64,000 bases of DNA, from the NCBI GenBank assembly GCA_963771985.1, contig CAVYVO010000013.1, positions 1 to 64,000 of the forward strand, written 5' to 3'. A program made the position numbers and the translations under genes. This document shows positions 1 through 8,751 of this stretch, in pieces. Source of the stretch: Trebonia sp963771985. Lineage in GTDB: Bacteria > Actinomycetota > Actinomycetes > Streptosporangiales > Streptosporangiaceae. How positions within the stretch are numbered: position 1 is the first letter of the stretch; each line of letters starts with the position of its first letter. The notes below the pieces were generated by a model. That model had not been told where the DNA came from and ran no database searches. It worked only from the letters and a program-made list of their open reading frames with translations.

Positions 1-882
1 ATCGTCACGAGGGAGGTTCCGCGGTTGACAGTGCAGATCGCAACCACAGCTGCCCCGACCAGCGCCACGAGCGCGATCCTGATCGCTGTCAGGCTGGCCG
101 GGGGAGCCACCAGGCCTTGGCGTCGCCTGGCGGCCGCGCGTAGCCAGAGGGTCGTGCCAGGCGGCCCCGACCAGCACCGCCAGGGCTACCCAGCTGGCAA
201 CGGGGACGATCACTCCCTGGACCAGGTCATAGATGATTCGCTGGTTGAACTCCGACGTGTTGAGGTTCACGAAGCCGTCGGCGCCGCCGAGGACGACGAT
301 GAGGATTCCAGAGAAAAGAAGGAACCCGGCCAGGGTCACGACGAAGGACGGGATCCTGAGCCGGGCGGTCAGCGTCCCTTGGACGGCGCCGAACAGGCCG
401 CAGGAGACGAGCGCGGCGAGTATGGCTGCCCACCACGGCCAGCCCGGCCCGGGCTGTTGCACCAGCTTGAAGGCGATCACTCCGCCGATAAGCGCGACCG
501 CGCCGACCGAGAGGTCGATCTCTGCGAGGAGCAGGACCACTGTCTCAGCCATCGCCAGCACCATGTACACGGTGCTCAGCCCGAAGATGTACACGAGGTT
601 GCTCGGCCGCAAGAAGGCGTGCTGGGGGGTGATGATCTCGAAGGTGACGGCGAGCACCACCATGGCCAGGACCACGGGCAGCACGCCGCTGTTGCCACTG
701 CGGAGCTGGAGCCACCAGGCCCGCATGTACTGGCCCAGCGACTGGGCGAGCAGCTCGGGCGGGACCTCGGCCGCGGCGGCCTCAGGGGCGGCGGTGAGGT
801 CGGTCATCGTCCTGGCGTCCGCCGTCCCGGCCGGGGTCTCGCCGGGGTCCGTGGTCACGGGGTTTTCCCGATCCGGGCCCAT
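1..882 (-). CDS. Sugar ABC transporter permease (XylH/RbsC type), partial, apparent frameshift
   Basis: Inner-membrane permease of a ribose/xylose-type importer (BPD_transp_2 family). An ATG at 882 begins 4 bp beyond the ATPase stop, so the two genes are coupled. After a polar N-terminus of about 60 residues there are several hydrophobic helices, including the segments IFGLSTVYMVLAMAETVVLL and IDLSVGAVALIGGVIAF, and the conserved stretch FVVTLAGFLL typical of the family. At about 143-158 the frame shifts by one base: after VLVGAAW the plausible membrane sequence (TAIRIALVALVGAAVVAICT) continues in a different frame up to the window edge. The 3' end lies outside the window. Family assignment is firm; whether the break is real is not known. 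Confidence 0.85.
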   Translation of the reverse strand, partial: MGPDRENPVTTDPGETPAGTADARTMTDLTAAPEAAAAEVPPELLAQSLGQYMRAWWLQLRSGNSGVLPVVLAMVVLAVTFEIITPQHAFLRPSNLVYIFGLSTVYMVLAMAETVVLLLAEIDLSVGAVALIGGVIAFKLVQQPGPGWPWWAAILAALVSCGLFGAVQGTLTARLRIPSFVVTLAGFLLFSGILIVVLGGADGFVNLNTSEFNQRIIYDLVQGVIVPVASWVALAVLVGAAWHDPLATRGRQATPRPGGSPGQPDSDQDRARGAGRGSCGCDLHCQPRNLPRDD

Positions 883-885
883 GGC

Positions 886-1713
886 TCAGCCCTCGCCACT
901 GGCGGATCCGGCAGGCTCGGACGGCCGCCCGCCGACGCTACCCGTCGTCATGTACTCCACGACGCTCGTCCGGTCGAAGTCCGCGGCCGGCCCTTCGGCC
1001 ACCATCCGCCCCAGGTACAGCACGGCGATCCGGTCCGCGACCTCGAAGATGTCATTCAGGTTGTGGGAGATCACCATGACCGCCAGCCCGTGGTCCCGGA
1101 GCCGCTTGATCAGGTCCAGCACCATTCGGGTCTGCACCACGCCGAGGGCGGCGGTGGGCTCGTCAAGCAGCACTAGCTTGGAGTTCCACATCACCGCCTT
1201 GGCCACTGCCACCGCCTGCCGCTGACCTCCCGAGAGCGAGGCCACTGGCTGCCGGATCGAGCGCACTGTGGTCACCCGCAGGGTGACCAGGGTCTCGCCC
1301 GCCTTCAGCTCCATCGAGTCCTCGTCGAGCAGGCCGCGGCGCAGGCGTTCCCGGCCGAGGAACATGTTCTGGACGATGTCCAGGTTGTCCGCCAGCGCCA
1401 GATCCTGGTAGACGGTCTCGATCCCCAGCGCGGCGGCGTCCCGGGCGCTCCGGATGTGTACCGGTCGCCCCTCGAAGTAGATCTGACCATGGTCCGGCTG
1501 GTGCACGCCGGCGATAGTGCGGGTGAGCACCGACTTCCCGGCACCGTTGTCCCCGCAGAGGCCGGTCACATTGCCCGCGAGCAGGTCCAGGTTCACCCCG
1601 TAGAGCGCCTGCACCGGCCCGAAGTGCTTGTCGATGCCCCGCAGCTTCACCAGGGGTTCCATCCCGTCCCCGCCGCTGCTCGCGCCTCTCGGGGCCTCGT
1701 TCACCTCAGTCAT
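886..1713 (-). CDS. Sugar ABC transporter ATP-binding protein, single ABC domain
   Basis: Cytoplasmic ATPase energising the neighbouring permease. It is 275 aa with one ABC domain: Walker A GDNGAGKS at residues 54-61, Q-loop Gln103, signature LSGGQ at 160-164, Walker B VLLDEP at 181-186 and H-loop His217. The closest named relatives are XylG/MglA/RbsA, but those carry two ABC domains (about 500 aa), so this one must homodimerise or pair with another single domain. The ABC domain fused to the sensor kinase of the same operon (4170-6651) is an obvious possible partner, which is an inference. It lies 151 bp after the binding-protein gene, with two strong hairpins between them. Confidence 0.93.
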   Translation of the reverse strand: MTEVNEAPRGASSGGDGMEPLVKLRGIDKHFGPVQALYGVNLDLLAGNVTGLCGDNGAGKSVLTRTIAGVHQPDHGQIYFEGRPVHIRSARDAAALGIETVYQDLALADNLDIVQNMFLGRERLRRGLLDEDSMELKAGETLVTLRVTTVRSIRQPVASLSGGQRQAVAVAKAVMWNSKLVLLDEPTAALGVVQTRMVLDLIKRLRDHGLAVMVISHNLNDIFEVADRIAVLYLGRMVAEGPAADFDRTSVVEYMTTGSVGGRPSEPAGSASGEG

Positions 1714-1772
1714 CTTGAATGCCCGTCAGTAGCCTTGCCCAGGTTGGGTCGATACAACGATCTCATCATGCC

Positions 1773-1812
1773 GGGGTTGGCGGACCCGCCATCAGGCGGG
1801 TCCGCCAACCCC
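1773..1812 (-). terminator. Perfect 18-bp hairpin between binding-protein and ATPase genes
   Basis: Arms 1773-1790 and 1795-1812 are exact reverse complements (GGGGTTGGCGGACCCGCC and its complement) with a 4-nt loop. No U-tract follows on either strand. In importer operons such a structure after the binding-protein gene usually protects or terminates the transcript so that binding protein exceeds the membrane parts. Confidence 0.65.
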
Positions 1813-1818
1813 AGCTGC

Positions 1819-1852
1819 GGGGAACCTCGACGAGAACCCGTCGAGGTTCCCC
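1819..1852 (-). terminator. Second hairpin, 14-bp perfect stem
   Basis: Arms 1819-1832 (GGGGAACCTCGACG) and 1839-1852 are exact reverse complements around a 6-nt loop. It sits 11 bp after the binding-protein stop (minus-strand sense), ahead of the first hairpin, and the two form a tandem structure in the intercistronic gap. No U-tract is seen. Confidence 0.65.
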
Positions 1853-1863
1853 AGGTCAGATGA

Positions 1864-3210
1864 TCACTTGATCCCAGCTGCGGCGCAGGCGCTCGCACCC
1901 GCAATCGAGCAGATGGCCGAGGCCGAGTCGAAGCCGTCCTTGACGACTGTCGACTCCATGTTGGACTTGGTCACCCACACCGGCGTCAGCAGGGACGCCG
2001 GCTCGGTGATGCTCGAGTTGGCCGGGTCGACGGTCGTACCGTTCAGCAGAGCCGACGGCGGCGTGGCGCCGGCCAGCAGGATCGTGGCCAGGGACACGGC
2101 GTCCTGGGCCTCCTTGTAGACGGCCTTGTACACGGAGCCGCACTGGTAGCCCTCGAGGATCCAGGCCATGCCCTGGGCCGTGGCGTCCTGCCCGGTGGTC
2201 GGCACCGTGCCGGGCTTGACCCCGTCCGTCTTGAGGTCCGTGATCACGGCATTGGCGAGCCCGTCATTGGCCTCGATAGTGGCGTTGATCTCCGGGTGAG
2301 CCGTGTACTCCTGCTGGAAGATGGTGCCGCCCTTGGTGTTGTCCCACCCAGGGGCGAAGTTCTCGCCAACCAGCGAGTAGCCGAGGCTGTTGGTCGCGCC
2401 CGCGCTGACCGACTTGGCCGGCTGGCTCCAGACCACCTTGTTGTAACCCGTAGCAAAGGAGATGGCGTTGGGGTCGGTGTCCTCGCCGCCATTCAGGACG
2501 AAGACCTTCGGGCTCTTGATCCCCTCGGACTTAACGCAGGCCTCGAAGCCCTGGCCGATCAGCTGGCCCACGAGCTGGTTGTTGAAGCTGACGTAGTAAG
2601 TGTTCGAGCCCTGGAACGTGGCGCGGTCGTAGCTGATCAGGGTGACGCCCTTGGACTCGGCAAGCTTCGCGACCGCCACGCCAGTCGGGGCATCGAGCGG
2701 GTCCATGATAAGGACCTTGGCACCCAGGTTGATGTCGGCGGTGGCGTAGCTCAGTTCTGTCGCGTCGCTGCCCTGCGCGTTCTGGATCCGGTACTGCGCC
2801 GAGGTATATCCGGCGGCGGTGAAGGCATCCTTCAGGTACGGCGCGTCGAAGTCGACGTACCGCGTCGACGATGTGGTGTCGGGCAGGATCACCCCCACCT
2901 GCAGGCTGTTGGCTCCCTTGGTCGCGGCCGCGGTCAGCGCCTTGAATAGGGACATCGTCGTCCCGATGTTAACGGTGAAGGAGTTGATGCTCACCGCTGG
3001 AACCGTCTTCGAGCCGCTTGTCGCCGTCGACGAGGCCGACGTGGTCGGCGGGGCAGACGAGCTCGACGAGCTCGACGAGGACGAACAGCCCGCAGCCAGG
3101 GCAAGGGCCGCTGCCAGAGCCACCCAGCCCAGTCGAGGGAAGCGTCGGAACTTGCCGTCGCCTTGCGAACGGGAGTCCCGGCCTCCCCCACTTCTGTTAC
3201 CCAATGTCAT
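1864..3210 (-). CDS. Sugar ABC transporter substrate-binding lipoprotein
   Basis: Periplasmic-type sugar-binding protein (RbsB/XylF-like, Peripla_BP_4) anchored as a lipoprotein. From an ATG at 3210 (MTLGNRSGGG, about 448 aa) there is a basic N-terminus, a hydrophobic core and a lipobox ending in LAAGC, followed by a Ser-rich linker. The mature part has the two-lobed sugar-binder pattern, with VLIMDPLDAPTGVAVAKLA and IEANDGLANAVITDL. An upstream in-frame start at 3267 is possible but would put 19 residues before the signal peptide. It is the first transport gene after the regulatory pair and is separated from the ATPase gene by two hairpins. The ligand is not predictable from sequence; a xylose-like sugar is a guess from the relatives. 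Confidence 0.92.
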   Translation of the reverse strand: MTLGNRSGGGRDSRSQGDGKFRRFPRLGWVALAAALALAAGCSSSSSSSSSSAPPTTSASSTATSGSKTVPAVSINSFTVNIGTTMSLFKALTAAATKGANSLQVGVILPDTTSSTRYVDFDAPYLKDAFTAAGYTSAQYRIQNAQGSDATELSYATADINLGAKVLIMDPLDAPTGVAVAKLAESKGVTLISYDRATFQGSNTYYVSFNNQLVGQLIGQGFEACVKSEGIKSPKVFVLNGGEDTDPNAISFATGYNKVVWSQPAKSVSAGATNSLGYSLVGENFAPGWDNTKGGTIFQQEYTAHPEINATIEANDGLANAVITDLKTDGVKPGTVPTTGQDATAQGMAWILEGYQCGSVYKAVYKEAQDAVSLATILLAGATPPSALLNGTTVDPANSSITEPASLLTPVWVTKSNMESTVVKDGFDSASAICSIAGASACAAAGIK

Positions 3211-3469
3211 CCCCCACACCCTTTCACTGAGAATGCACCGAATTAAGCCGACGCGGGACACATACATAATCGGGCGCCAGCACTATTTTCCCGGAATCGT
3301 AGGACGGGATGCCAGAAACGTTCCCGTTAACACGTCCGTAAAACCGTTAAAAAAGAGTTAATACGCGGGCGGAACTGGGCGGCTTGCCTAATGTGACCGG
3401 TCACTAACCGATCGATTGTTGCGGAATCGTGACAGCGGTTTTCCAAGTTGATAGCCAATCGTGATGTCG
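3211..3469 (-). promoter_or_regulatory. Intergenic region ahead of the binding-protein gene
   Basis: This AT-richer gap separates the response regulator stop from the binding-protein start, so it probably holds a separate promoter. It contains repeated GTTAA elements (around 3325-3362) and a perfect 12-bp palindrome GTGACCGGTCAC at 3393-3404 flanked by TAAT and TAAC, a good operator candidate for the adjacent response regulator or a catabolite regulator. No experimental support is visible. Confidence 0.45.
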
Positions 3470-4177
3470 TTAATCGCCGGCGATCCGGTAGCCGGCCCGG
3501 GGCTGGGTGATGATCAGCGGTGCGGCCCCCGGCGGCTCCAGCTTGGCGCGCAGCCGCCGTATGTAGACGCGCACGTACTCGGTTTCCGTCTCGTAGCCGC
3601 GGCCCCAGACCCGGCGCAGCAGGTGCGCACGGGACAGCAGCTTGCCCCTGTTCAGCGCCAGTTCGCGCAGCAGCGCGAACTCCGTGGGCGTGAGGTGCAC
3701 GACGGTCCCGGCGCGGCGGACCTGCTGCCCGGTGAGGTCGATCTGTACGTCGCCGATCGTGATGACCGACGGGACGGTCTGCTCGCCCGCCTCGGCGGGC
3801 CGGGTCCGGCGGAGCGTGGCCAGGATCCTGGCGAGGAGCTCCTCGATGCCGAACGGCTTGGTCATGTAGTCGTCGGCGCCCATGTTGAGCGCGGTCACCT
3901 TGTCCTGCTCGCCGCCGCGTGCCGACACGACGATGATGGCGACCGGCGAGCGCTCGCGGATCTGCCGGCACAGCTCGAAGCCGTCCACCTCGGGCAGCAT
4001 GAGGTCGAGCAGCACTATGTCGGGCTGCTCGGTGTCCAGCAGCGCCAGCGCCTTGCTCCCGTCGGTGGACACGCACGTGTCGAAGCCGCGGACGGCCAGG
4101 TTGGACCTGATGAGGTCGACGATGTTGGGGTCGTCCTCGACGATGAGCACCCGGGTGGGGATCGCCAGCTCAGTCAA
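3470..4177 (-). CDS. OmpR/KdpE-type response regulator
   Basis: DNA-binding response regulator of 235 aa. The receiver domain has the acidic pocket (Glu14, Asp15, Asp16), the phosphoacceptor Asp58 in VLLDLMLPEVDG and Lys107 in TKPFG. The C-terminal half (about 140-235) is a winged helix with the usual LTPTEFALLRELALN and the recognition-helix region ending in AGYRIAGD. The likely start is a TTG at 4177 that overlaps the kinase stop by 8 bp, so it is translationally coupled to the ABC-kinase fusion, its presumed cognate sensor. Its target is presumably the sugar transport genes just downstream. Confidence 0.93.
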   Translation of the reverse strand: MTELAIPTRVLIVEDDPNIVDLIRSNLAVRGFDTCVSTDGSKALALLDTEQPDIVLLDLMLPEVDGFELCRQIRERSPVAIIVVSARGGEQDKVTALNMGADDYMTKPFGIEELLARILATLRRTRPAEAGEQTVPSVITIGDVQIDLTGQQVRRAGTVVHLTPTEFALLRELALNRGKLLSRAHLLRRVWGRGYETETEYVRVYIRRLRAKLEPPGAAPLIITQPRAGYRIAGD

Positions 4178-6651
4178 TCGTGTCCGGTCCTTTCCCGCGC
4201 GATTGTTGATCCTCCACCGGCAAGGTGATCACGAAGCAGGTGCCCCGCGGCGCCTGCTCCAGCTCCATCCGGCCGCCGTGCGCGGCCACGATGCCGCTGG
4301 CGATGGACAGGCCGAGCCCCGCGCCGGATCCGCGTGAGCGGTGCCGCCGCGCGTCGGGCAGCCGCGCCGCCCCGGCGGGCGCGCCCACGAGTTCGGGCGG
4401 CATGCCCTCGCCGTCGTCGGCCACCTTGACCGTCACCGTGCCCGGCTCCGTCGCCTCGGCCACCACCTGCACCCTAGTCCCCGGCGGGTTGTGCCCGAGC
4501 GCGTTGCTCAGCAGGTTGACGAACACCTGCTCGAGCCGGTCGTGGTCGGCCCAGATGGTCGGCAGGCCGGGCGCGCACTTCACCTCCACCTGCGGCCCGC
4601 TGGCCGGCGGCAGGCAGGCGACCGCGGCGTCGAGCACCAGCGGGATGTCGCACCAGTCGGATTGCAGCCGGAAGATCCCGGACTCGATCGCGGAGAAGTC
4701 GAGCAGGTCGTTGACCAGCCGGCCGAGGCGCGCCGACTCGGCGGAGATGCGGGACAGGAAGCGCTGCTGCGACTCGGTGTCCCAGGTCACGTCCTTCTGC
4801 AGCAGGCTGGTCGCGTACCCGGTGATCGCGGTGAGCGGCGTGCGCAGCTCGTGGCTGAGCCTGCGCAGGAACGCGTGCTGCAGTTCCTGCGACTGGCGCA
4901 GCGCCATCGCCTCCTGGTGCGCGGTCAGGGCTTTCTCCCGTTCCAGCGCCATCCGCAGGCTGTGGGCCGCGTCCTCGATCAGGTCGGTCGCGTCGTCTGG
5001 GGATATGCCGTCCCGCCACGCGGCGAGCAGCACGGTCTGGCCGTCGGGGGCGGCGAATGTGACCGTCAGGCTCCGGCCGTCGCCGACCATGGCGACGCCC
5101 TCCGGGGCACCGCGTCCTAGGGCCGCCAGTGTCGCCCAGAGCGTCTCCGGGGGCATGTACGCGCCGCCGGAATAGGCCCGTACGGTCAGCGTGCCGTCGG
5201 GCGCGGCGGTGACCAGCGCCACCTCGTCGGCGTCCAGGCCGCCCCGCAGCGCGTGCAGCGCGATGTGCAGGGCCTCCGCCACCGGCACCGGGCCGGCCAG
5301 CGTCTGCAGCACCTCGCGGATGGTCTCGAGCAGCCGGTTGCGGGCCGTGAGCTGGTCCAGCAGCCGGTCCCGCTCGATCGCGCTCGCCGCGTAGCCGGCG
5401 TACAGGGCGGCGAGGTCGAGGTCGTCGCGCTGCGGCTTGCCCGACACGGCGCGGAACACCGTGATGACCCCGAGCAGGCCGCCCGGCCCGAGCACCGGCA
5501 CCGACCACGAGCTGGCGACTTTCGCCGACCTCGCGAGGTCGCCGAAGATGATCCACGAGCCCGTGCCGGCCCGGATGTTGTCCTCGATGACCGGCTGCTG
5601 CGTGGCGGCCGCGAGCCCCACCGGCCCGCCGCCCGCGCCGTACGGCAGCCGCGACCAGGCGGCGAGCACCGACGTCGGCACCCCGAACGAGGCGGCGCAG
5701 ATCAGGTGACTGTCCTCGAGCAGGTGGATGCACAGGCGTTCGCTGCCGAGCGCGGCGCCGAGTGCCGACAGGATCAGCGACAGGCTGGACGACGGCTCGG
5801 AGGAGACGAGCCGGCCGGTGAGCCGGTGCAGCCGGGTCAGCTGGCGGCGGGCAGAGGAGTCCACGGCCTGGCCGGAGACCAGCGCCACCACGTCGTCCGG
5901 GTGCACCTCGCTCGGCGACACCTCGGCGACCACCTGCCCGCGCCGCAGCACGACGATGCGGTCCGCGAGGCGGAACATCTGCCCGGTGTCGTGGCAGGAG
6001 AGCAGGATCGTCGTGCCCTGTTCGCGCAGCCGGCTGATCAGGCGCTCGACCAGGGCCGATTCCTGCACGCCCAGGTAGGCGGTCGGCTCGTCGAGCAGCA
6101 GCAGCCGCGGATCGTGCGCCATGGCCCGGGCGACCGCCACCATCTGCCGCTGCCCGCCGGACAGGGACATGACCGACCGCGTGGTGTCCCGCAGCGGGAT
6201 GCCGAGCCGGTTGAACAGCTTGGCCGCGTCGCCGTGCAGCGCCACGTCGGAGAACAGGTGCCTGCGGCGCTCGTTGCCGAGCATGACGTTCGAACGCGAC
6301 GTCGAGGTTGTCGTTCAGCGCGACGTCCTGCCAGACGATGCGGACGCCCAGCCGCGCGGCCGCGGCCAGATCCGGCGTGACCGGCCGCCCGCCCAGCCTG
6401 ATCGAGCCCGAGACCGGCGCGACGTCCCCGGCGATGGCGCGGATGAGCGTGGTCTTGCCGGCGCCGTTCTCCCCGGCCAGCGCCACGACCTCGCCGGCGC
6501 GCACCGCCAGGTCGACCCCATCCAGCGCCGTAAGCGCACCGTAACGGACCGTGAGCGAAGAGACCGTCAGCTCCGGCGGCGCGCCCGCGGCGCCAGGCTC
6601 CACGCTGACCGTCACGGTATCAATTCTTATCGAACACCCCCTGACGAGCAC
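4170..6651 (-). CDS. ABC ATPase-GAF-histidine kinase fusion, apparent 1-bp frameshift
   Basis: A roughly 826-aa composite sensor. The N-terminal ABC domain has Walker A GENGAGKT (residues 60-67 from a GTG at 6651) in one frame. At 6293-6294 one extra T moves the rest into another frame, where the same domain continues: LSGGQRQMVAVARAM, Walker B LLLLDEPTA and H-loop SCHD. Then follow a GAF domain, a second GAF-like region, a HisKA helix pair with SHELRTPL (phosphoacceptor His478 counted from the ATG at 6284) and a HATPase with DDGEGM and GAGLGLSI boxes. The domain order is ABC, GAF, GAF-like, HisKA, HATPase. It heads the sugar import operon. The start codon is uncertain; a GTG at 6613 is also possible. 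Both halves of the ABC domain are complete, which argues that the break is an artefact. Confidence 0.85.
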
Positions 6652-6670
6652 AATCAGCCGCGATTCCGCT

Positions 6671-6926
6671 CGCCCCGCCCCAGCTCACAGCCCCCCACCC
6701 CCCCGCACAACTCCGCCCCGGCTTTGCCCCGGCCTCCGCGTCAGCCCCGCCCCAGCCCCAGCCCCAGCCCCAGCGCTCAGCCCCAGCCCCCAGCCGCAGC
6801 GCCCCCGCCCCGGCCTCCCCGTCAGCCCCGCCCCCGCCCCAGCCTCCCCGTCAGCCCCGCCCCAAGCCCCCGCCCCGGCATCTCAGCCTCCGCCGCCCCG
6901 CCCCCGCCCCCCGGGCCGCCCCCCGC
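6671..6926. repeat. C-rich tract, G-quadruplex-prone on the minus strand
   Basis: About 250 bp of degenerate CCCC(A/G)CCCC and GTCAGCCCCGCCC units. On the minus strand it is a long series of G3-G5 runs with 1-7 nt spacers, the pattern of potential multi-quadruplex DNA, lying just upstream of the sugar-sensor operon. It is not a credible protein-coding segment. Confidence 0.7.
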
Positions 6927-6931
6927 GGCGT

Positions 6932-6980
6932 GTCAATTGCGCAATCGACCCGCTCTATTGTGGTCAATTGCGCAATCGAC
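6932..6980. repeat. Paired 18-bp palindrome element, copy 1
   Basis: Two copies of GTCAATTGCGCAATCGAC (6932-6949 and 6963-6980) separated by 13 bp, CCGCTCTATTGTG. The unit is one base from the perfect palindrome GTCGATTGCGCAATCGAC. The same two-unit arrangement with the same 13-bp spacer recurs at 8911-8959. Confidence 0.85.
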
Positions 6981-7276
6981 ATGGTTGGCGTGAACGGCGG
7001 TGCGTGAAATGTGCCCGAAATTATCGGAGAAACGGCGCATTTCGGTTATCGGATGTTGACGCAATCGCTTGCAAAGGTGCCGCGCCGCCCCGCTGCTGTT
7101 GTGTTTTATTCGGAACGAACGGTGGCGCCTGGGCGTTCGCCCGCGATGACCGGATACGGGGCCGGCGTGCGGCGCGGGCGGCCCGGGCTGGCGGCTGACG
7201 GTGGGGTTTGCCTAACCCCGTTTCCGGGGGAGCGGCTCCTGGCCGGTGCCGGCCGTTATGGCCTAGCGTCGTTGCT

Positions 7277-8119
7277 GTGTCCGTTCTCCGCGACTTGGTG
7301 TCGCCACGCACCTGGCTCGCCTACATCCACCACACGGCCGGGCTGGTCATCGGCCTGGTGGCCGGCGTCCTCGCCATCTCGTTCCTCGCGCTCAGCGTCG
7401 CCGGGCTCCCGCTGATGCTGATCGGCATTCCCATCCTCGGGCTCACGATGCGCGGCGCGGGACGGTTCGCCCGGTTCGAGCGCGCCCGGTTCGGGTTCTT
7501 CCTCGGCGCGCGGATCGCGCCCTGGCCCGCGGCCGCGCGCGCCGGGTACCGCTGGGGGCTGGTGCCCCGCCAGGGAAAGCTCACCGAGCGGGCCACCTGG
7601 GGAGCACTCGGCTGCGCGCTCGCGCGGCTGCCGGTCAGCGTGGTGATGTTCGCGGTCATCGTGCTCGCGTGGTCGCTGGGCCTGGTGATGATCACGCTGC
7701 CGCTGTACAACGGGGCGCTCCCGGCCGGCGGCGCGCACCCGCCAGTGCTCACCGACCGCGGCCTTGACGCGGCGCTGTCCGGCCTGGCCGCGCGGTGCCC
7801 GGTGCCGGTCGAGGTGCACGTCGACGTGCCGGTACGGCCGAAGGCATCGGTCGAGGCGGTCGCGTACTTCGTGGTGGCGGAGGCGCTCACCAACGTGGCG
7901 AAGTACTCCCGGGCCGCGCACGCCAACGTCGTGGTGGAGGGCCACGGGTACCCGGGCAACCTCAGCATCGTGATCAGCGACGACGGGATCGGCGCCGACC
8001 CCGCGGGCGCCGGGCTGTCCGGCCTGGCCGGCCGGGTGGCGGGCGTCGACGGCACGCTGACGGTCGAGTCCCCGTCCGGCGGCCCGACGATCATCTCGGC
8101 GGTGCTGCCGTGCGGATAG
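7277..8119 (+). CDS. Sensor-domain histidine kinase-like protein lacking the HisKA_3 domain
   Basis: About 280 aa from a GTG at 7277. The N-terminal two thirds is a membrane 'putative sensor' domain with hydrophobic pairs (LVIGLVAGVLAISFLALSVA and SVVMFAVIVLAWSLGLVMIT). It then jumps from the second membrane segment straight into the C-terminal ATPase: HPPVLTDRGLDAAL, N-box EALTNVAKYS, SDDGIGAD and AGLSGLAGRV. NarL-type kinases have, between these parts, the end of the sensor domain and a HisKA_3 helix pair with the phosphorylated His; here that section of roughly 110-130 residues is absent without loss of frame. The protein could bind ATP but has no visible phosphoacceptor. It overlaps the response regulator by 10 bp. 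Confidence 0.85.
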   Translation: MSVLRDLVSPRTWLAYIHHTAGLVIGLVAGVLAISFLALSVAGLPLMLIGIPILGLTMRGAGRFARFERARFGFFLGARIAPWPAAARAGYRWGLVPRQGKLTERATWGALGCALARLPVSVVMFAVIVLAWSLGLVMITLPLYNGALPAGGAHPPVLTDRGLDAALSGLAARCPVPVEVHVDVPVRPKASVEAVAYFVVAEALTNVAKYSRAAHANVVVEGHGYPGNLSIVISDDGIGADPAGAGLSGLAGRVAGVDGTLTVESPSGGPTIISAVLPCG

Positions 8120-8751
8120 CGATCGCGGAGGACTCCGTGCTGCTGCGCGAGGGGCTGACCCGGCTGCTCGCCGAGGCCGGCCACGAGGTCGTGGCCGCCG
8201 AGGGCGACGCCGAGGCCTTCCTGCGCGTGGTCGCGGCGGGCAAACCCGACGTGTGCGTCGTGGACGTCCGCATGCCGCCCACGTTCACCGACGAGGGGCT
8301 GCGCGCGGCGCTCGTGGTCCGCGACCAGTGGCCCGACGTCGGCGTGCTGGTGCTGTCCCAGTGGGTGGAGGAGCGGTACGCGACCGAGCTGATCGCCGGC
8401 CGCCCGCACGGGGTCGGGTACCTGCTCAAGGACCGGGTCGCCGACGTGGGGGAGTTCCTCGCCGCGCTGCGCCGGGTGGCCGAGGGCGGCAGCGCGCTCG
8501 ACCCGGAGGTCGTCGCGCAGCTGCTGGCCCGCAGCCGCCACCCGCTCGGCTCCCTGACGCCCAGGGAGCGCGAAGTGCTCGCGCTGATGGCCGAAGGCCG
8601 GTCGAACTCCGCGATCGCCGAGACGCTCGTCGTCGGCGGCGGCGCGGTCGAAAAGCACATCAACAACATCTTCACCAAGCTCGGCCTCGCGCCGGGCGAG
8701 CGGGACCATCGCCGGGTGCTCGCGGTCCTGCGCTACCTAGGGACGGGCTGA
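8110..8751 (+). CDS. NarL/LuxR-family response regulator
   Basis: 213 aa from a GTG at 8110 that overlaps the preceding kinase-like gene. The receiver domain has the acidic pair Glu7-Asp8, phosphoacceptor Asp52 in VCVVDVRMPP and a conserved Lys in YLLKD. The C-terminal LuxR-type helix-turn-helix contains LTPREREVLALMAEGRSN and VEKHINNIFTKL. It is of normal length and apparently intact. Because its partner lacks the HisKA_3 domain, it may be phosphorylated by another kinase or act without phosphorylation; this is an inference. Confidence 0.93.
   Translation: MRIAIAEDSVLLREGLTRLLAEAGHEVVAAEGDAEAFLRVVAAGKPDVCVVDVRMPPTFTDEGLRAALVVRDQWPDVGVLVLSQWVEERYATELIAGRPHGVGYLLKDRVADVGEFLAALRRVAEGGSALDPEVVAQLLARSRHPLGSLTPREREVLALMAEGRSNSAIAETLVVGGGAVEKHINNIFTKLGLAPGERDHRRVLAVLRYLGTG

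Larger units (their letters stand above)
6652..7276. other. 625-bp divergent intergenic region
   Basis: No gene is supported here. It separates the minus-strand sugar operon from the plus-strand two-component pair and must hold both promoters. It contains a long C-rich, G-poor tract (6671-6926) and a pair of 18-bp palindromes (6932-6980), described separately. The rest (6981-7276) shows no convincing coding or structural signal. Confidence 0.7.

Noticed and set aside
25..1225. Long plus-strand open frames over the permease/ATPase genes
   Set aside because: Antisense shadows of the ABC genes: no start context and compositional bias of high-GC opposite frames.
4474..6284. Long continuation of the first ABC-kinase frame beyond the break
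   Set aside because: Arg/Pro/Ala-rich sequence without domains; the kinase and GAF motifs lie in the other frame.
6681..6926. Pro-rich peptide encoded by the C-rich tract
   Set aside because: Simple-sequence translation (PAPAPAPS-like) with no start signal; better explained as quadruplex-prone DNA.
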